Assembly: GCA_002292265.1 (NCBI GenBank)
Contig: DBBQ01000006.1
Location: 10,067 to 31,704, forward strand
Source: Flavobacteriaceae bacterium UBA980
Lineage (GTDB): Bacteria > Bacteroidota > Bacteroidia > Flavobacteriales > Flavobacteriaceae
Direction of reading: 5' to 3'
DNA length: 21,638 nt
Shown here one piece after another: positions 7,926 through 14,779 of the stretch. Every line of letters starts with the position of its first letter. Position 1 is the stretch's first letter. The notes beneath the pieces were generated by a model. That model did not search any database, was not told the DNA's origin, and saw only the letters and a list, made by a program, of their open reading frames with translations. Both the position numbers and the translations under genes were made by a program.

Positions 7926-8915
7926 CTAACCTCCAATACTACTCATGCTTTCCTCCCGAATAAGGGATTTATTAGTGCCTTTTTCAGCAACAAAGCCGTC
8001 TTTTGGTTTTAATTTAATGAGTTCCATGAATTTAGAAGCTATTTGCTCATTAGTTACACCAGAGCGTATATAGTCTCTAATGCTATATGTGCCACCATCA
8101 TATAAGCATGTTTTTATATCGCCTTTAGGTGTAATGCGAAGTCTGTTACACGTGTCACAAAAAGTACGTGAAAATGCTGGAATTATTCCAACATCACCGA
8201 TAAAACCATCAATACTATAATTAGTAGATGTGTCCCCATGCTTACCAATTTTAGGAGATAAGCTGACATGCTTCTTTTTAATTGTTTTAAATATATCTGT
8301 AGCTTTAAAAATAGTGCTATTTTCCTTATAACCACCATTAAATGGCATTTCTTCAATAAAACGAATACTTACAGGGTGTTGTTTTGCTAAAGCTACTAAT
8401 GGGAGGATGTCTTGAGTATTAATTCCCTTCATCACAACTGCATTAACCTTTAATTTAAAGCCTTCATCAATTAAGGTATGAAAAGTTTGAATTACTTTTT
8501 TAAAATCATCACGTCGGGTTATTTTCTTGAAGCGATCAGCATCCAAAGTATCGAGACTTAAGTTAAGAGAATTAATTCCTAACTCCATAAGTTTGGTAAT
8601 ATGCTGTGTCATTAAAGTGCCATTTGTTGTAATGTGTATGTTTTTAAAATGGGCTAGTTGATGTGTTTTTTCGAGTAGGGTTATGAAATTTTTTCTTAAA
8701 AAAGGTTCTCCACCAGTAAACCTAACTTTTCGAAAACCAAGATTTCCTAAAACATCAAGTAACCTAATAATCTCCTCATAACTTAATAGATCTGCTTTAG
8801 GCTCATAGGGAATTCCTTCTTTAGGCATGCAGTAAAAACATCTTAAATTACATCGATCTGTTACGCCAATACGCACATAATCAATGGTTCTATCGAAACT
8901 GTCTTTAATCTGCAT
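7926..8915 (-). CDS. moaA: GTP 3',8-cyclase MoaA (radical SAM)
   Basis: MoaA catalyses the first committed step of molybdenum cofactor synthesis, the radical rearrangement of GTP. The 329 residues include the radical SAM cluster C22-x3-C26-x2-C29 (CNLRCFYC), the SAM-binding GGEP (68-71), and the second, GTP-binding [4Fe-4S] cluster C253-x2-C256-x13-C270 (FCDTCNRLR...TC). The protein ends in the conserved Gly-Gly (SSIGG), needed in other MoaA proteins. It is the first gene of the minus-strand operon and is divergent from xdhC across 90 bp of AT-rich DNA. Confidence 0.97.
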   Translation of the reverse strand: MQIKDSFDRTIDYVRIGVTDRCNLRCFYCMPKEGIPYEPKADLLSYEEIIRLLDVLGNLGFRKVRFTGGEPFLRKNFITLLEKTHQLAHFKNIHITTNGTLMTQHITKLMELGINSLNLSLDTLDADRFKKITRRDDFKKVIQTFHTLIDEGFKLKVNAVVMKGINTQDILPLVALAKQHPVSIRFIEEMPFNGGYKENSTIFKATDIFKTIKKKHVSLSPKIGKHGDTSTNYSIDGFIGDVGIIPAFSRTFCDTCNRLRITPKGDIKTCLYDGGTYSIRDYIRSGVTNEQIASKFMELIKLKPKDGFVAEKGTNKSLIREESMSSIGG

Positions 8916-9005
8916 TGTATAATTATTTGTATATTTTTACATATAAAACTACAATAATATTTGATGAACTAATTTTATTTTAGTATTAATTTATTACTTT
9001 ACAGG
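8916..9005. promoter_or_regulatory. Divergent intergenic region moaA / xdhC
   Basis: These 90 bp separate the starts of two divergent genes and should hold promoters for both. The DNA is almost entirely A+T. I could not place a convincing Bacteroidota TTG/TAnnTTTG pair on either strand. No structured leader such as the molybdenum cofactor RNA motif fits in so short and unstructured a stretch. Confidence 0.4.
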
Positions 9006-10118
9006 ATGAAAGAAATAAAGTCAATTTTAAAATTATTCAACCATTCTGGTGCTTTTTCTGAGAAATCAGCCATTGCCCAGGTGGTTAGAGTAGAGGAATC
9101 ATCCTACAGAAGAGAGGGAGCACGTATGCTCGTTTTTGAATCTGGCACTTTTGAAGGAGGTATTAGTGGCGGATGCCTTGAAGGAGACGCTTTAAAAAGA
9201 TCACAGATCGCAATTCTTAAAAAAGAACCTTCGGTTGTTACATATGACACCTCTAAGGATGATGAAAAGCAAATAGGTGTTGGTCTGGGTTGTAACGGTA
9301 TAATAGATGTTTTAATTTCTCCTATTGTCCCAGAAAACAATACTATTACATTGTTAGAGAAATGTGTTTCTTCAAGAAAATCTCACATTATAATTACTGT
9401 TATTGCGTCAAATGATCCCGATAAAAACATCAAGCTAGGGAATAGCTATTATTATGATACTGATACTCTAACTATTGAAGAATGTAATCACGAAGAATTT
9501 AAAAATACACTCAAAATTGATATCAATTCTGTATTAAAAAATAAAAAATCTCGGATATATAGTTATACCATATCCAAATTTGAGGTAAGTGTTCTCATTG
9601 AGCTTATTCCCTCCCAATTTCATCTTGTTATCTATGGAGACAACTATGACATCTATCCAATGATTGAACTAGCAAAAGTAATGGATTGGGAAGTTAGTCT
9701 GGTTGGAAATTTACAGAAAATAAGAAAAGATAGACTTGGCTCTGTAAAATATTTGTTTAACAAAGATGAAGAAAGGCATCCTGAAATTGATGATCGTTCT
9801 GCCGTTATTTTAATGGCGCACGATTATAAAACTGATATTCAGAATTTAAAAAAAACATTAAATACTCCAGCACAATATATTGCTAGCTTAGGACCTAAAA
9901 AAAGATTTGAAAAAATGAAAGCAGACTTTTTGAAATCTAGCACCCCAATTACTCCAGAACAACTCCAAAGGATATATGCACCTTGTGGTCTTGAAATTGG
10001 AGCAAACTCACCTGAAGAAATTGCTTCAAGTATTTTTGCTGAAATCCTAAGTGTTTATTCTGATAAAAAAGGAGGATTATTACGTGATAAAACAGAACCA
10101 ATTCATGAAAGGTTTTAG
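9006..10118 (+). CDS. xdhC: XdhC/CoxI-family molybdenum hydroxylase maturation factor
   Basis: XdhC-type proteins bind the mature cofactor, help its sulfuration by a cysteine desulfurase and hand it to xanthine dehydrogenase-family apoenzymes. The 370 residues show the N-terminal XdhC/CoxI domain: AIAQVVRVEESSYRREGARM (22-41), GGISGGCLEGD (51-61, Cys57) and a GVGLGCNGIIDVL block. A Rossmann-like C-terminal domain contains VIYGDNYDIYPMIELAKVMDW, YIASLGPKKRFEKM and YAPCGLEIGANSPEEIASSIFAEIL. Unlike the paralogue at 19770-20777 it has no YHS domain. It may serve the exported hydroxylase, the CO dehydrogenase or both. The stop is one base from that of the convergent cysteine desulfurase gene. Confidence 0.92.
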   Translation: MKEIKSILKLFNHSGAFSEKSAIAQVVRVEESSYRREGARMLVFESGTFEGGISGGCLEGDALKRSQIAILKKEPSVVTYDTSKDDEKQIGVGLGCNGIIDVLISPIVPENNTITLLEKCVSSRKSHIIITVIASNDPDKNIKLGNSYYYDTDTLTIEECNHEEFKNTLKIDINSVLKNKKSRIYSYTISKFEVSVLIELIPSQFHLVIYGDNYDIYPMIELAKVMDWEVSLVGNLQKIRKDRLGSVKYLFNKDEERHPEIDDRSAVILMAHDYKTDIQNLKKTLNTPAQYIASLGPKKRFEKMKADFLKSSTPITPEQLQRIYAPCGLEIGANSPEEIASSIFAEILSVYSDKKGGLLRDKTEPIHERF

Positions 10119-10119
10119 C

Positions 10120-11307
10120 TTACACTTCTCGTCTTTCCCAAAGAATATTTGATTCTCGTTGTTTTGCTATTTCTTTTGATACTAACGTAATCGTGTTTTT
10201 TATTTCTTTTTTTGAAGTATAAAGGCCCAAGCTAAAACGTAAGCTAGAAAAAGCTAATGTAGGAGAAATCCCCATTGCTATCAAAACATGGGAAGGATTG
10301 ACACCTGCAGAATTACAAGCAGACCCATTAGAAACTGCTAAGGATGTACTTAAAGAACGAAGTAAGATTTCTCCATCAATATATTTAAATGATATATTAA
10401 GCGTATTAGTTAAACGATCAACATTCAAACCATTAACAATAGATTCTTCTATATTAGATAATCCGTTTTGTAATAGATTTCTTAAATATTCTAAACGTTT
10501 TTTTTCTTCAATCAGTCTTTGATCAGCTTGAACAATTGCAAAGGCAATACCAATAATAGCTGGGATATTATAAGTTCCGCCTCTTAATGCGCTTTGTTGC
10601 CCCCCGCCTTGTATAAAAGAATCTAAATATACTGCACTTTTTTCTTTAATATATGTAATACCTACACCCTTTGGACCGTATAATTTGTGTCCAGAAAAAC
10701 ATGCGAAATCTACTTGTTTAAAAAAATCATTCATTTCGGTTTTACCTAATGCCTGAGTAGCATCTGAAAACAATAGACATCTATTTTTTTTGCATAATTG
10801 TGAAATTAAATCTAATGGTTGCATGACTCCCGTTTCATTATTTGCAAACATTATAGAAACCACTAGAGTGTCTTTTGACAACTCACTTTCTAGTTGTTTT
10901 ATATCAATAAGACCATCGGAAGTAACATCTAAGTAGGTTACTTTAGCACCTTCTTTTTCAAGAAATTCACAAACATCAAGCACTGCTTTATGTTCTGCTT
11001 TTGAAGTAATAATGTGATTCCGAGTAGATTTATTCTTTTTATAAAGACCTTTTAAAACTGAATTAATACTCTCTGTAGAACCAGATGTGAAAATAAATTC
11101 TTTTTGTGAAATCCCCAATGTTTTAGAAATCATATTTTTTGATTCATCTAATGCATCTTTTGCAAGCCAGCCAAAGGGATGATGACTACTAGAAGCATTC
11201 CCGAAATGTTTATTAAAATAAGGCAACATTTCTTTAACTACGCTCTCTTTACAAGGTGTTGTTGCATTGTAGTCTAAATATATTTGAGAGGAGTATCCTA
11301 ATTCCAT
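10120..11307 (-). CDS. Cysteine desulfurase (NifS/IscS type)
   Basis: This PLP-dependent enzyme takes sulfur from cysteine as a persulfide. The 395 residues carry YLDYNATTP (10-18), the SKAEHKAVLD block with His106, FANNETG (154-160), the PLP lysine in FSGHKLYGPKG (Lys208), GGGQQSALRGGTYN (234-247) and the active-site loop SNGSACNSAGVNPSH with Cys331. Set among cofactor genes and convergent with xdhC, it is likely dedicated to sulfuration of MoaD (through MoeB-rhodanese) and/or of the finished cofactor, where CO dehydrogenase needs the sulfide that bridges Mo and Cu. No iscU or other cluster-scaffold gene is near, so a general Fe-S role looks less likely. Confidence 0.92.
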   Translation of the reverse strand: MELGYSSQIYLDYNATTPCKESVVKEMLPYFNKHFGNASSSHHPFGWLAKDALDESKNMISKTLGISQKEFIFTSGSTESINSVLKGLYKKNKSTRNHIITSKAEHKAVLDVCEFLEKEGAKVTYLDVTSDGLIDIKQLESELSKDTLVVSIMFANNETGVMQPLDLISQLCKKNRCLLFSDATQALGKTEMNDFFKQVDFACFSGHKLYGPKGVGITYIKEKSAVYLDSFIQGGGQQSALRGGTYNIPAIIGIAFAIVQADQRLIEEKKRLEYLRNLLQNGLSNIEESIVNGLNVDRLTNTLNISFKYIDGEILLRSLSTSLAVSNGSACNSAGVNPSHVLIAMGISPTLAFSSLRFSLGLYTSKKEIKNTITLVSKEIAKQRESNILWERREV

Positions 11308-11467
11308 ATTTTGAAATTATTAAAAAATAACTGATAATTTAGATATTTATATTGATTTTTTAATGTGCAGAAATATTATAAAATATATTGAGTACCTTTT
11401 TTATGATTAAGTTTAGCTTTTCAAATCATTTTCATTATAAATTAAAAATATTTTAGATTCAATAGAA
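11308..11467 (+). promoter_or_regulatory. Divergent intergenic region; candidate mobA promoter
   Basis: These 160 bp lie between the divergent cysteine desulfurase and mobA starts. On the plus strand TTG at 11388-11390 and TAGCTTTT at 11414-11421 are 23 bp apart, close to the Bacteroidota TTG/TAnnTTTG promoter pattern (last base differs), about 45 bp before the mobA start. No match is evident for the other direction. Confidence 0.35.
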
Positions 11468-12610
11468 ATGAAACACAATAAGCATAGTAATTTATCAAAG
11501 CCAATTAAAGGGTTTTATGGAAGAAACGAAGTTAGTTTACTTGGAAGTGAATGCCTACAAATTCAAACTTTAGCTTCATTTATAGGTGATCAACTTAGAG
11601 ATAAATTTTCATTGAGTTATGTGGATGCAGATCATGCTTCAAATAATGACCTAATCAAAAAATATTCTTCAAATCCTTTTATTAAAACCTTCATAAATAA
11701 AATTTCTCACAAGCAGTTTGAATTCTTTGATTCGGTTTATAATTATGAGGAAAATGGATTTTTTGACTCCACAGATCTTATTTTAGTTAATGGAAATCAT
11801 GAACAGGCAAATCATCAAATAGTAATTATAGATCCTAAAAAGAAGACTTCTCTTCTTAAAAGGAAAGCATCATTAACAAATGTAATAGCACTACTGTGGA
11901 CTAATTCTAAAAAAGAAATTCCAGAATATATTAAAGAGTTAATTCCAGAATATTCAACCTTACCTAAATTCTTGGTTTCAGATGAGAAAGGAATAGGTAA
12001 TTTTATTAATCTTTTTTTAGAAAATCGGAAACCAAAGATTCAGGGATTAATATTAGGTGGAGGAAAAAGCACGCGTATGGGGGTTGATAAGATTTTTATT
12101 AATTACCATGGCAAGTCTCAATACAGTTATTTACAAGAAATAATGAAGCCTTTCTGTGAAGATGTATTTACATCGTGCAGGGCTGATCAATCATCATTAT
12201 TTTCAAATGTAATAACAGATTCATTTATAGGATTAGGTGCCTATGGAGGGTTATTGAGTGCTTTTCAAAAAAAACCTAATTCTTCGTGGTTTACAGTTGC
12301 TTGTGATATCCCTCTTTTAAATAATAAAACTATTGAAACATTAGTAAAAAGTCGCAATCCCTCAAAATTAGCAACCTGTTTTTATAATTCTAATACTGAT
12401 TTTCCCGAACCTTTAATAACAATTTGGGAACCTAGAGCTTATCCTGTGCTTTTGTATTATTTATCATTAGGGTACTCATGTACTCGAAAAGTACTTATTA
12501 ATAGTGATGTTGAAATTGTTAAACTAGATAATGAAAACGTATTACTTAATGCCAATACAATTGAAGAAAGTAATAGGGCAGTAGAACTTCTTTCTGATTT
12601 CAACAAATAA
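11468..12610 (+). CDS. mobA: Molybdenum cofactor guanylyltransferase-like MobA with degenerate MobB-like N-terminal domain
   Basis: The C-terminal half (about 190-380) is a MobA-type nucleotidyltransferase: GLILGGGKSTRMGVDK (193-208), GLGAYGGLLSAF (255-266) and the metal-binding FTVACDIPLL (275-284). MobA attaches GMP to Mo-molybdopterin. The N-terminal 190 residues look like MobB: EVSLLGSE at the P-loop position, a YVDADH strand (51-56), DLILVNGN (103-110) and a late sensor-like segment. The GxxxxGKT P-loop itself is missing (GSECLQIQT), so GTP hydrolysis is unlikely. MobB-MobA fusions are known; a dead MobB half is my inference. It lies 6 bp upstream of mocA and is probably co-transcribed with it. 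Confidence 0.8.
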   Translation: MKHNKHSNLSKPIKGFYGRNEVSLLGSECLQIQTLASFIGDQLRDKFSLSYVDADHASNNDLIKKYSSNPFIKTFINKISHKQFEFFDSVYNYEENGFFDSTDLILVNGNHEQANHQIVIIDPKKKTSLLKRKASLTNVIALLWTNSKKEIPEYIKELIPEYSTLPKFLVSDEKGIGNFINLFLENRKPKIQGLILGGGKSTRMGVDKIFINYHGKSQYSYLQEIMKPFCEDVFTSCRADQSSLFSNVITDSFIGLGAYGGLLSAFQKKPNSSWFTVACDIPLLNNKTIETLVKSRNPSKLATCFYNSNTDFPEPLITIWEPRAYPVLLYYLSLGYSCTRKVLINSDVEIVKLDNENVLLNANTIEESNRAVELLSDFNK

Positions 12611-12616
12611 AACATT

Positions 12617-13216
12617 ATGGAAGGTATAACAGCAATAGTTCTTAGTGCAGGGTTTTCCTCTAGGATGAAAAAATTCAAGTTAGGGTTGCCTTTTAAAAAC
12701 CATACCATTATTGAAGAAGTTTTATTTCAATTATCAAAGACTTCAATTAAAGAGATCATTTTGGTAACAGGTCATTATAAAGAATCCATAGAAAAATTAC
12801 TTGCCACTAATTCTACTATAAAAATAATTCATAACAAAAATTATGCTTTAGGAATGACTACATCAATACAATGTGGAATTCTTGAGGCTTCAACCAATGC
12901 TAAAGGTTTTTTGATTTGCTTGGGGGACCTTCCTTTTATTTTAGCCACAGAATACAATAAAATACTTTCGAAAATTGAATCAATAGATGATAAAAACCCA
13001 TTTATCGTAAGACCTTTTTTTAAAAATAAACCTGCAAATCCAGTCTTCTTTAGCAGGCACTTTAAAAATGATCTTTTAGATTTAAAACATATGGAAGGTG
13101 CTAAAATACTTATAAAAAGAAATGGTAATTATTTACATAATTTAATGCTGGAGACCGAAAGTGGAATTATGGATATTGATACTCCCTTAGACTATGCTAA
13201 CTATATACACTCATAA
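12617..13216 (+). CDS. mocA: Molybdenum cofactor cytidylyltransferase-like nucleotidyltransferase (MocA family)
   Basis: MocA adds CMP from CTP to Mo-molybdopterin, giving the MCD cofactor used by CO dehydrogenase and isoquinoline oxidoreductase-type enzymes. The 199 residues show the nucleotide-binding VLSAGFSSRM (8-17), LGMTTSIQCGI (78-88), the metal-binding LGDLPF (102-107), a NPVFFSRHF block (141-149) and the terminal MDIDTPLDY (185-193). The usual GDxGAR motif is replaced by HMEGAKIL (158-165). MobA/MocA relatives are hard to separate, but the LSAGxSSRM loop and the context favour CTP. It is 6 bp downstream of mobA, and 178 bp lie between it and coxM. Confidence 0.82.
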   Translation: MEGITAIVLSAGFSSRMKKFKLGLPFKNHTIIEEVLFQLSKTSIKEIILVTGHYKESIEKLLATNSTIKIIHNKNYALGMTTSIQCGILEASTNAKGFLICLGDLPFILATEYNKILSKIESIDDKNPFIVRPFFKNKPANPVFFSRHFKNDLLDLKHMEGAKILIKRNGNYLHNLMLETESGIMDIDTPLDYANYIHS

Positions 13217-13394
13217 TTTAAATTACTAAGTTTTTTTTAGTTTAATTCATAATTAATTTAGCTTTTTTTTAAAGTATTCGTGATTATTTAATAAAAAAAT
13301 GTTTTTGTGTACTTTTTTTGTTAGCTTTAGCTTATAATAAGCCAAATATACTCATTGAACAAAGATTGATTTTATTTTATAAAAATATTTATTT
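13217..13394 (+). promoter_or_regulatory. coxM upstream region with GCTTAT-A-ATAAGC dyad
   Basis: This 178-bp AT-rich gap is where the CODH operon promoter should lie. A 13-bp dyad, GCTTAT A ATAAGC, spans 13330-13342, about 53 bp before the coxM ATG. It contains TATAAT (13333-13338), with TTGTGT at 13305-13310 upstream at a 22-bp spacing. The dyad could be a regulator site overlapping the promoter, but it is short and unproven. No terminator for mocA is evident. Confidence 0.3.
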
Positions 13395-14264
13395 ATGATT
13401 CCTTCTAATTTCACTTATCACAAAGCAACATCTATTCAAGATGCAATTGCATTATCAAAAACCCATGGAGAAGAAGCCAAGTATATGTCAGGCGGTCACA
13501 GTTTGTTGCCAATGATGAAACTTCGATTTGCTTCTCCTGAACACATAATAGATATCAGTAAAATTGATGGGTTATCCTACATTAAAGAAGATGGAGAGAC
13601 TCTCAAATTAGGTGCACTTACTACACAGACTGAAATGGAAAATTCCTCATTAATTAAAGAGAAATACGACATTTTTTCAGATTCTGTCAAATTAACCGCC
13701 GATCCTTCGGTTAGAAATTTAGGAACTATTGGGGGAAACATTGCCCATGGTGATGCCGCTAATGATCAACCTGCTTTAATGTTGGCTCTTCGAGCAACAG
13801 TAATAGCAGAAGGAATTGACGGGAAAAAATCAATCCCAATAGATGAATTTTTTCATGGTTTTTACATGACTGCTTTAGATGCATCTGATGTTTTGGTAGA
13901 AATTCAAATTCCTAAAGCAAAAAAAGGAAGCGGTGGAGCTTACCATAAAGTAGAACGAAAAGCTGGTGACTATGCAACTGCAGGTGTTGCAATTCATATT
14001 GAATTAGATGATCATGGTACTTGTCAACAAATAGGTATTGGACTTACAAATGTTAGTGCGGTTCCCATGCGTTTAGAACGAGGAGAAGAAATATTAAGAG
14101 GGCAAAAAATAACAGAAGATTTAATTAAACAAGTTGGGAAGATTGCCAGTGAAGACGCCGAACCAACCTCTGACTTGAGAGGGTCTGAGGCTTATAAAAG
14201 ATCCATTGTAAACACGATCACACAGCGCATGATTCGACTAGCACTAGAAAGAGCACAAAAATAA
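13395..14264 (+). CDS. coxM: Aerobic carbon monoxide dehydrogenase FAD-binding (medium) subunit CoxM
   Basis: CoxM carries FAD and passes electrons from the iron-sulfur subunit to the quinone pool. The 289 residues match the family length. The two FAD-binding motifs are plain: [13 protein letters not shown] (32-44) and [17 protein letters not shown] (111-127). The conserved late segment [20 protein letters not shown] is also present. It is the first gene of coxM-coxS-coxL, the order characteristic of form I CO dehydrogenases (form II loci run S-L-M). It precedes coxS by 11 bp. Confidence 0.95.
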   Translation: MIPSNFTYHKATSIQDAIALSKTHGEEAKYMSGGHSLLPMMKLRFASPEHIIDISKIDGLSYIKEDGETLKLGALTTQTEMENSSLIKEKYDIFSDSVKLTADPSVRNLGTIGGNIAHGDAANDQPALMLALRATVIAEGIDGKKSIPIDEFFHGFYMTALDASDVLVEIQIPKAKKGSGGAYHKVERKAGDYATAGVAIHIELDDHGTCQQIGIGLTNVSAVPMRLERGEEILRGQKITEDLIKQVGKIASEDAEPTSDLRGSEAYKRSIVNTITQRMIRLALERAQK

Positions 14265-14275
14265 AAAATAAAAAA

Positions 14276-14752
14276 ATGAAACATAAAATTACTTTGACTA
14301 TAAATGGAGAAAATGTAACATCAGAGGTTGATTCACGGCTATTACTTGTTCATTTCATTCGAGAAAATCTTGATTTAACAGGTACTCATATAGGTTGTGA
14401 CACTTCTGGTTGCGGCGCGTGTACAATTATGCTAAATGGCCAATCAATCAAATCGTGTACATATTTAGCAGTTCGTGCAGATGGTGCTGAAATAACAACA
14501 ATTGAGGGCATTGCGGCAGAGGGAACAAATCATCCAATGCAGAAGGCTTTTCATGATCAACATGGTTTGCACTGTGGCTTTTGCACTCCCGGAATGGTGA
14601 TTAGATCTATCGATTTATTGAAAAATAATCCAAATCCAACAGAAGAAGAAATTCGTTGGGGAATTTCCGGAAACTTGTGCAGATGTACAGGGTACAATAA
14701 TATTGTTAAAGCTGTACAGCAAGCTGCAACAGAAATGCAAAAAGAATCTTAA
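14276..14752 (+). CDS. coxS: Aerobic carbon monoxide dehydrogenase iron-sulfur (small) subunit CoxS
   Basis: CoxS holds two [2Fe-2S] clusters that carry electrons from the Mo-Cu centre to FAD. The 158 residues have C41, C46, C49 and C61 in the ferredoxin domain ([12 protein letters not shown]). C100 and C103 ([10 protein letters not shown]) and C135 and C137 (LCRCTGY) are in the helical domain. It resembles the small subunit at 2707-3162 in fold but has the CoxS-type CDTSxCGAC and CGFCTPGM signatures. It lies 27 bp before coxL in the same transcript. Confidence 0.97.
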   Translation: MKHKITLTINGENVTSEVDSRLLLVHFIRENLDLTGTHIGCDTSGCGACTIMLNGQSIKSCTYLAVRADGAEITTIEGIAAEGTNHPMQKAFHDQHGLHCGFCTPGMVIRSIDLLKNNPNPTEEEIRWGISGNLCRCTGYNNIVKAVQQAATEMQKES

Positions 14753-14779
14753 TTAGTCTAATTTTTTAAAAATAAAAAT

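Noticed and set aside
8916..9005. Molybdenum cofactor riboswitch upstream of moaA
   Set aside because: Only 90 bp of almost pure A+T, with no stable multi-stem structure and no room for the motif.
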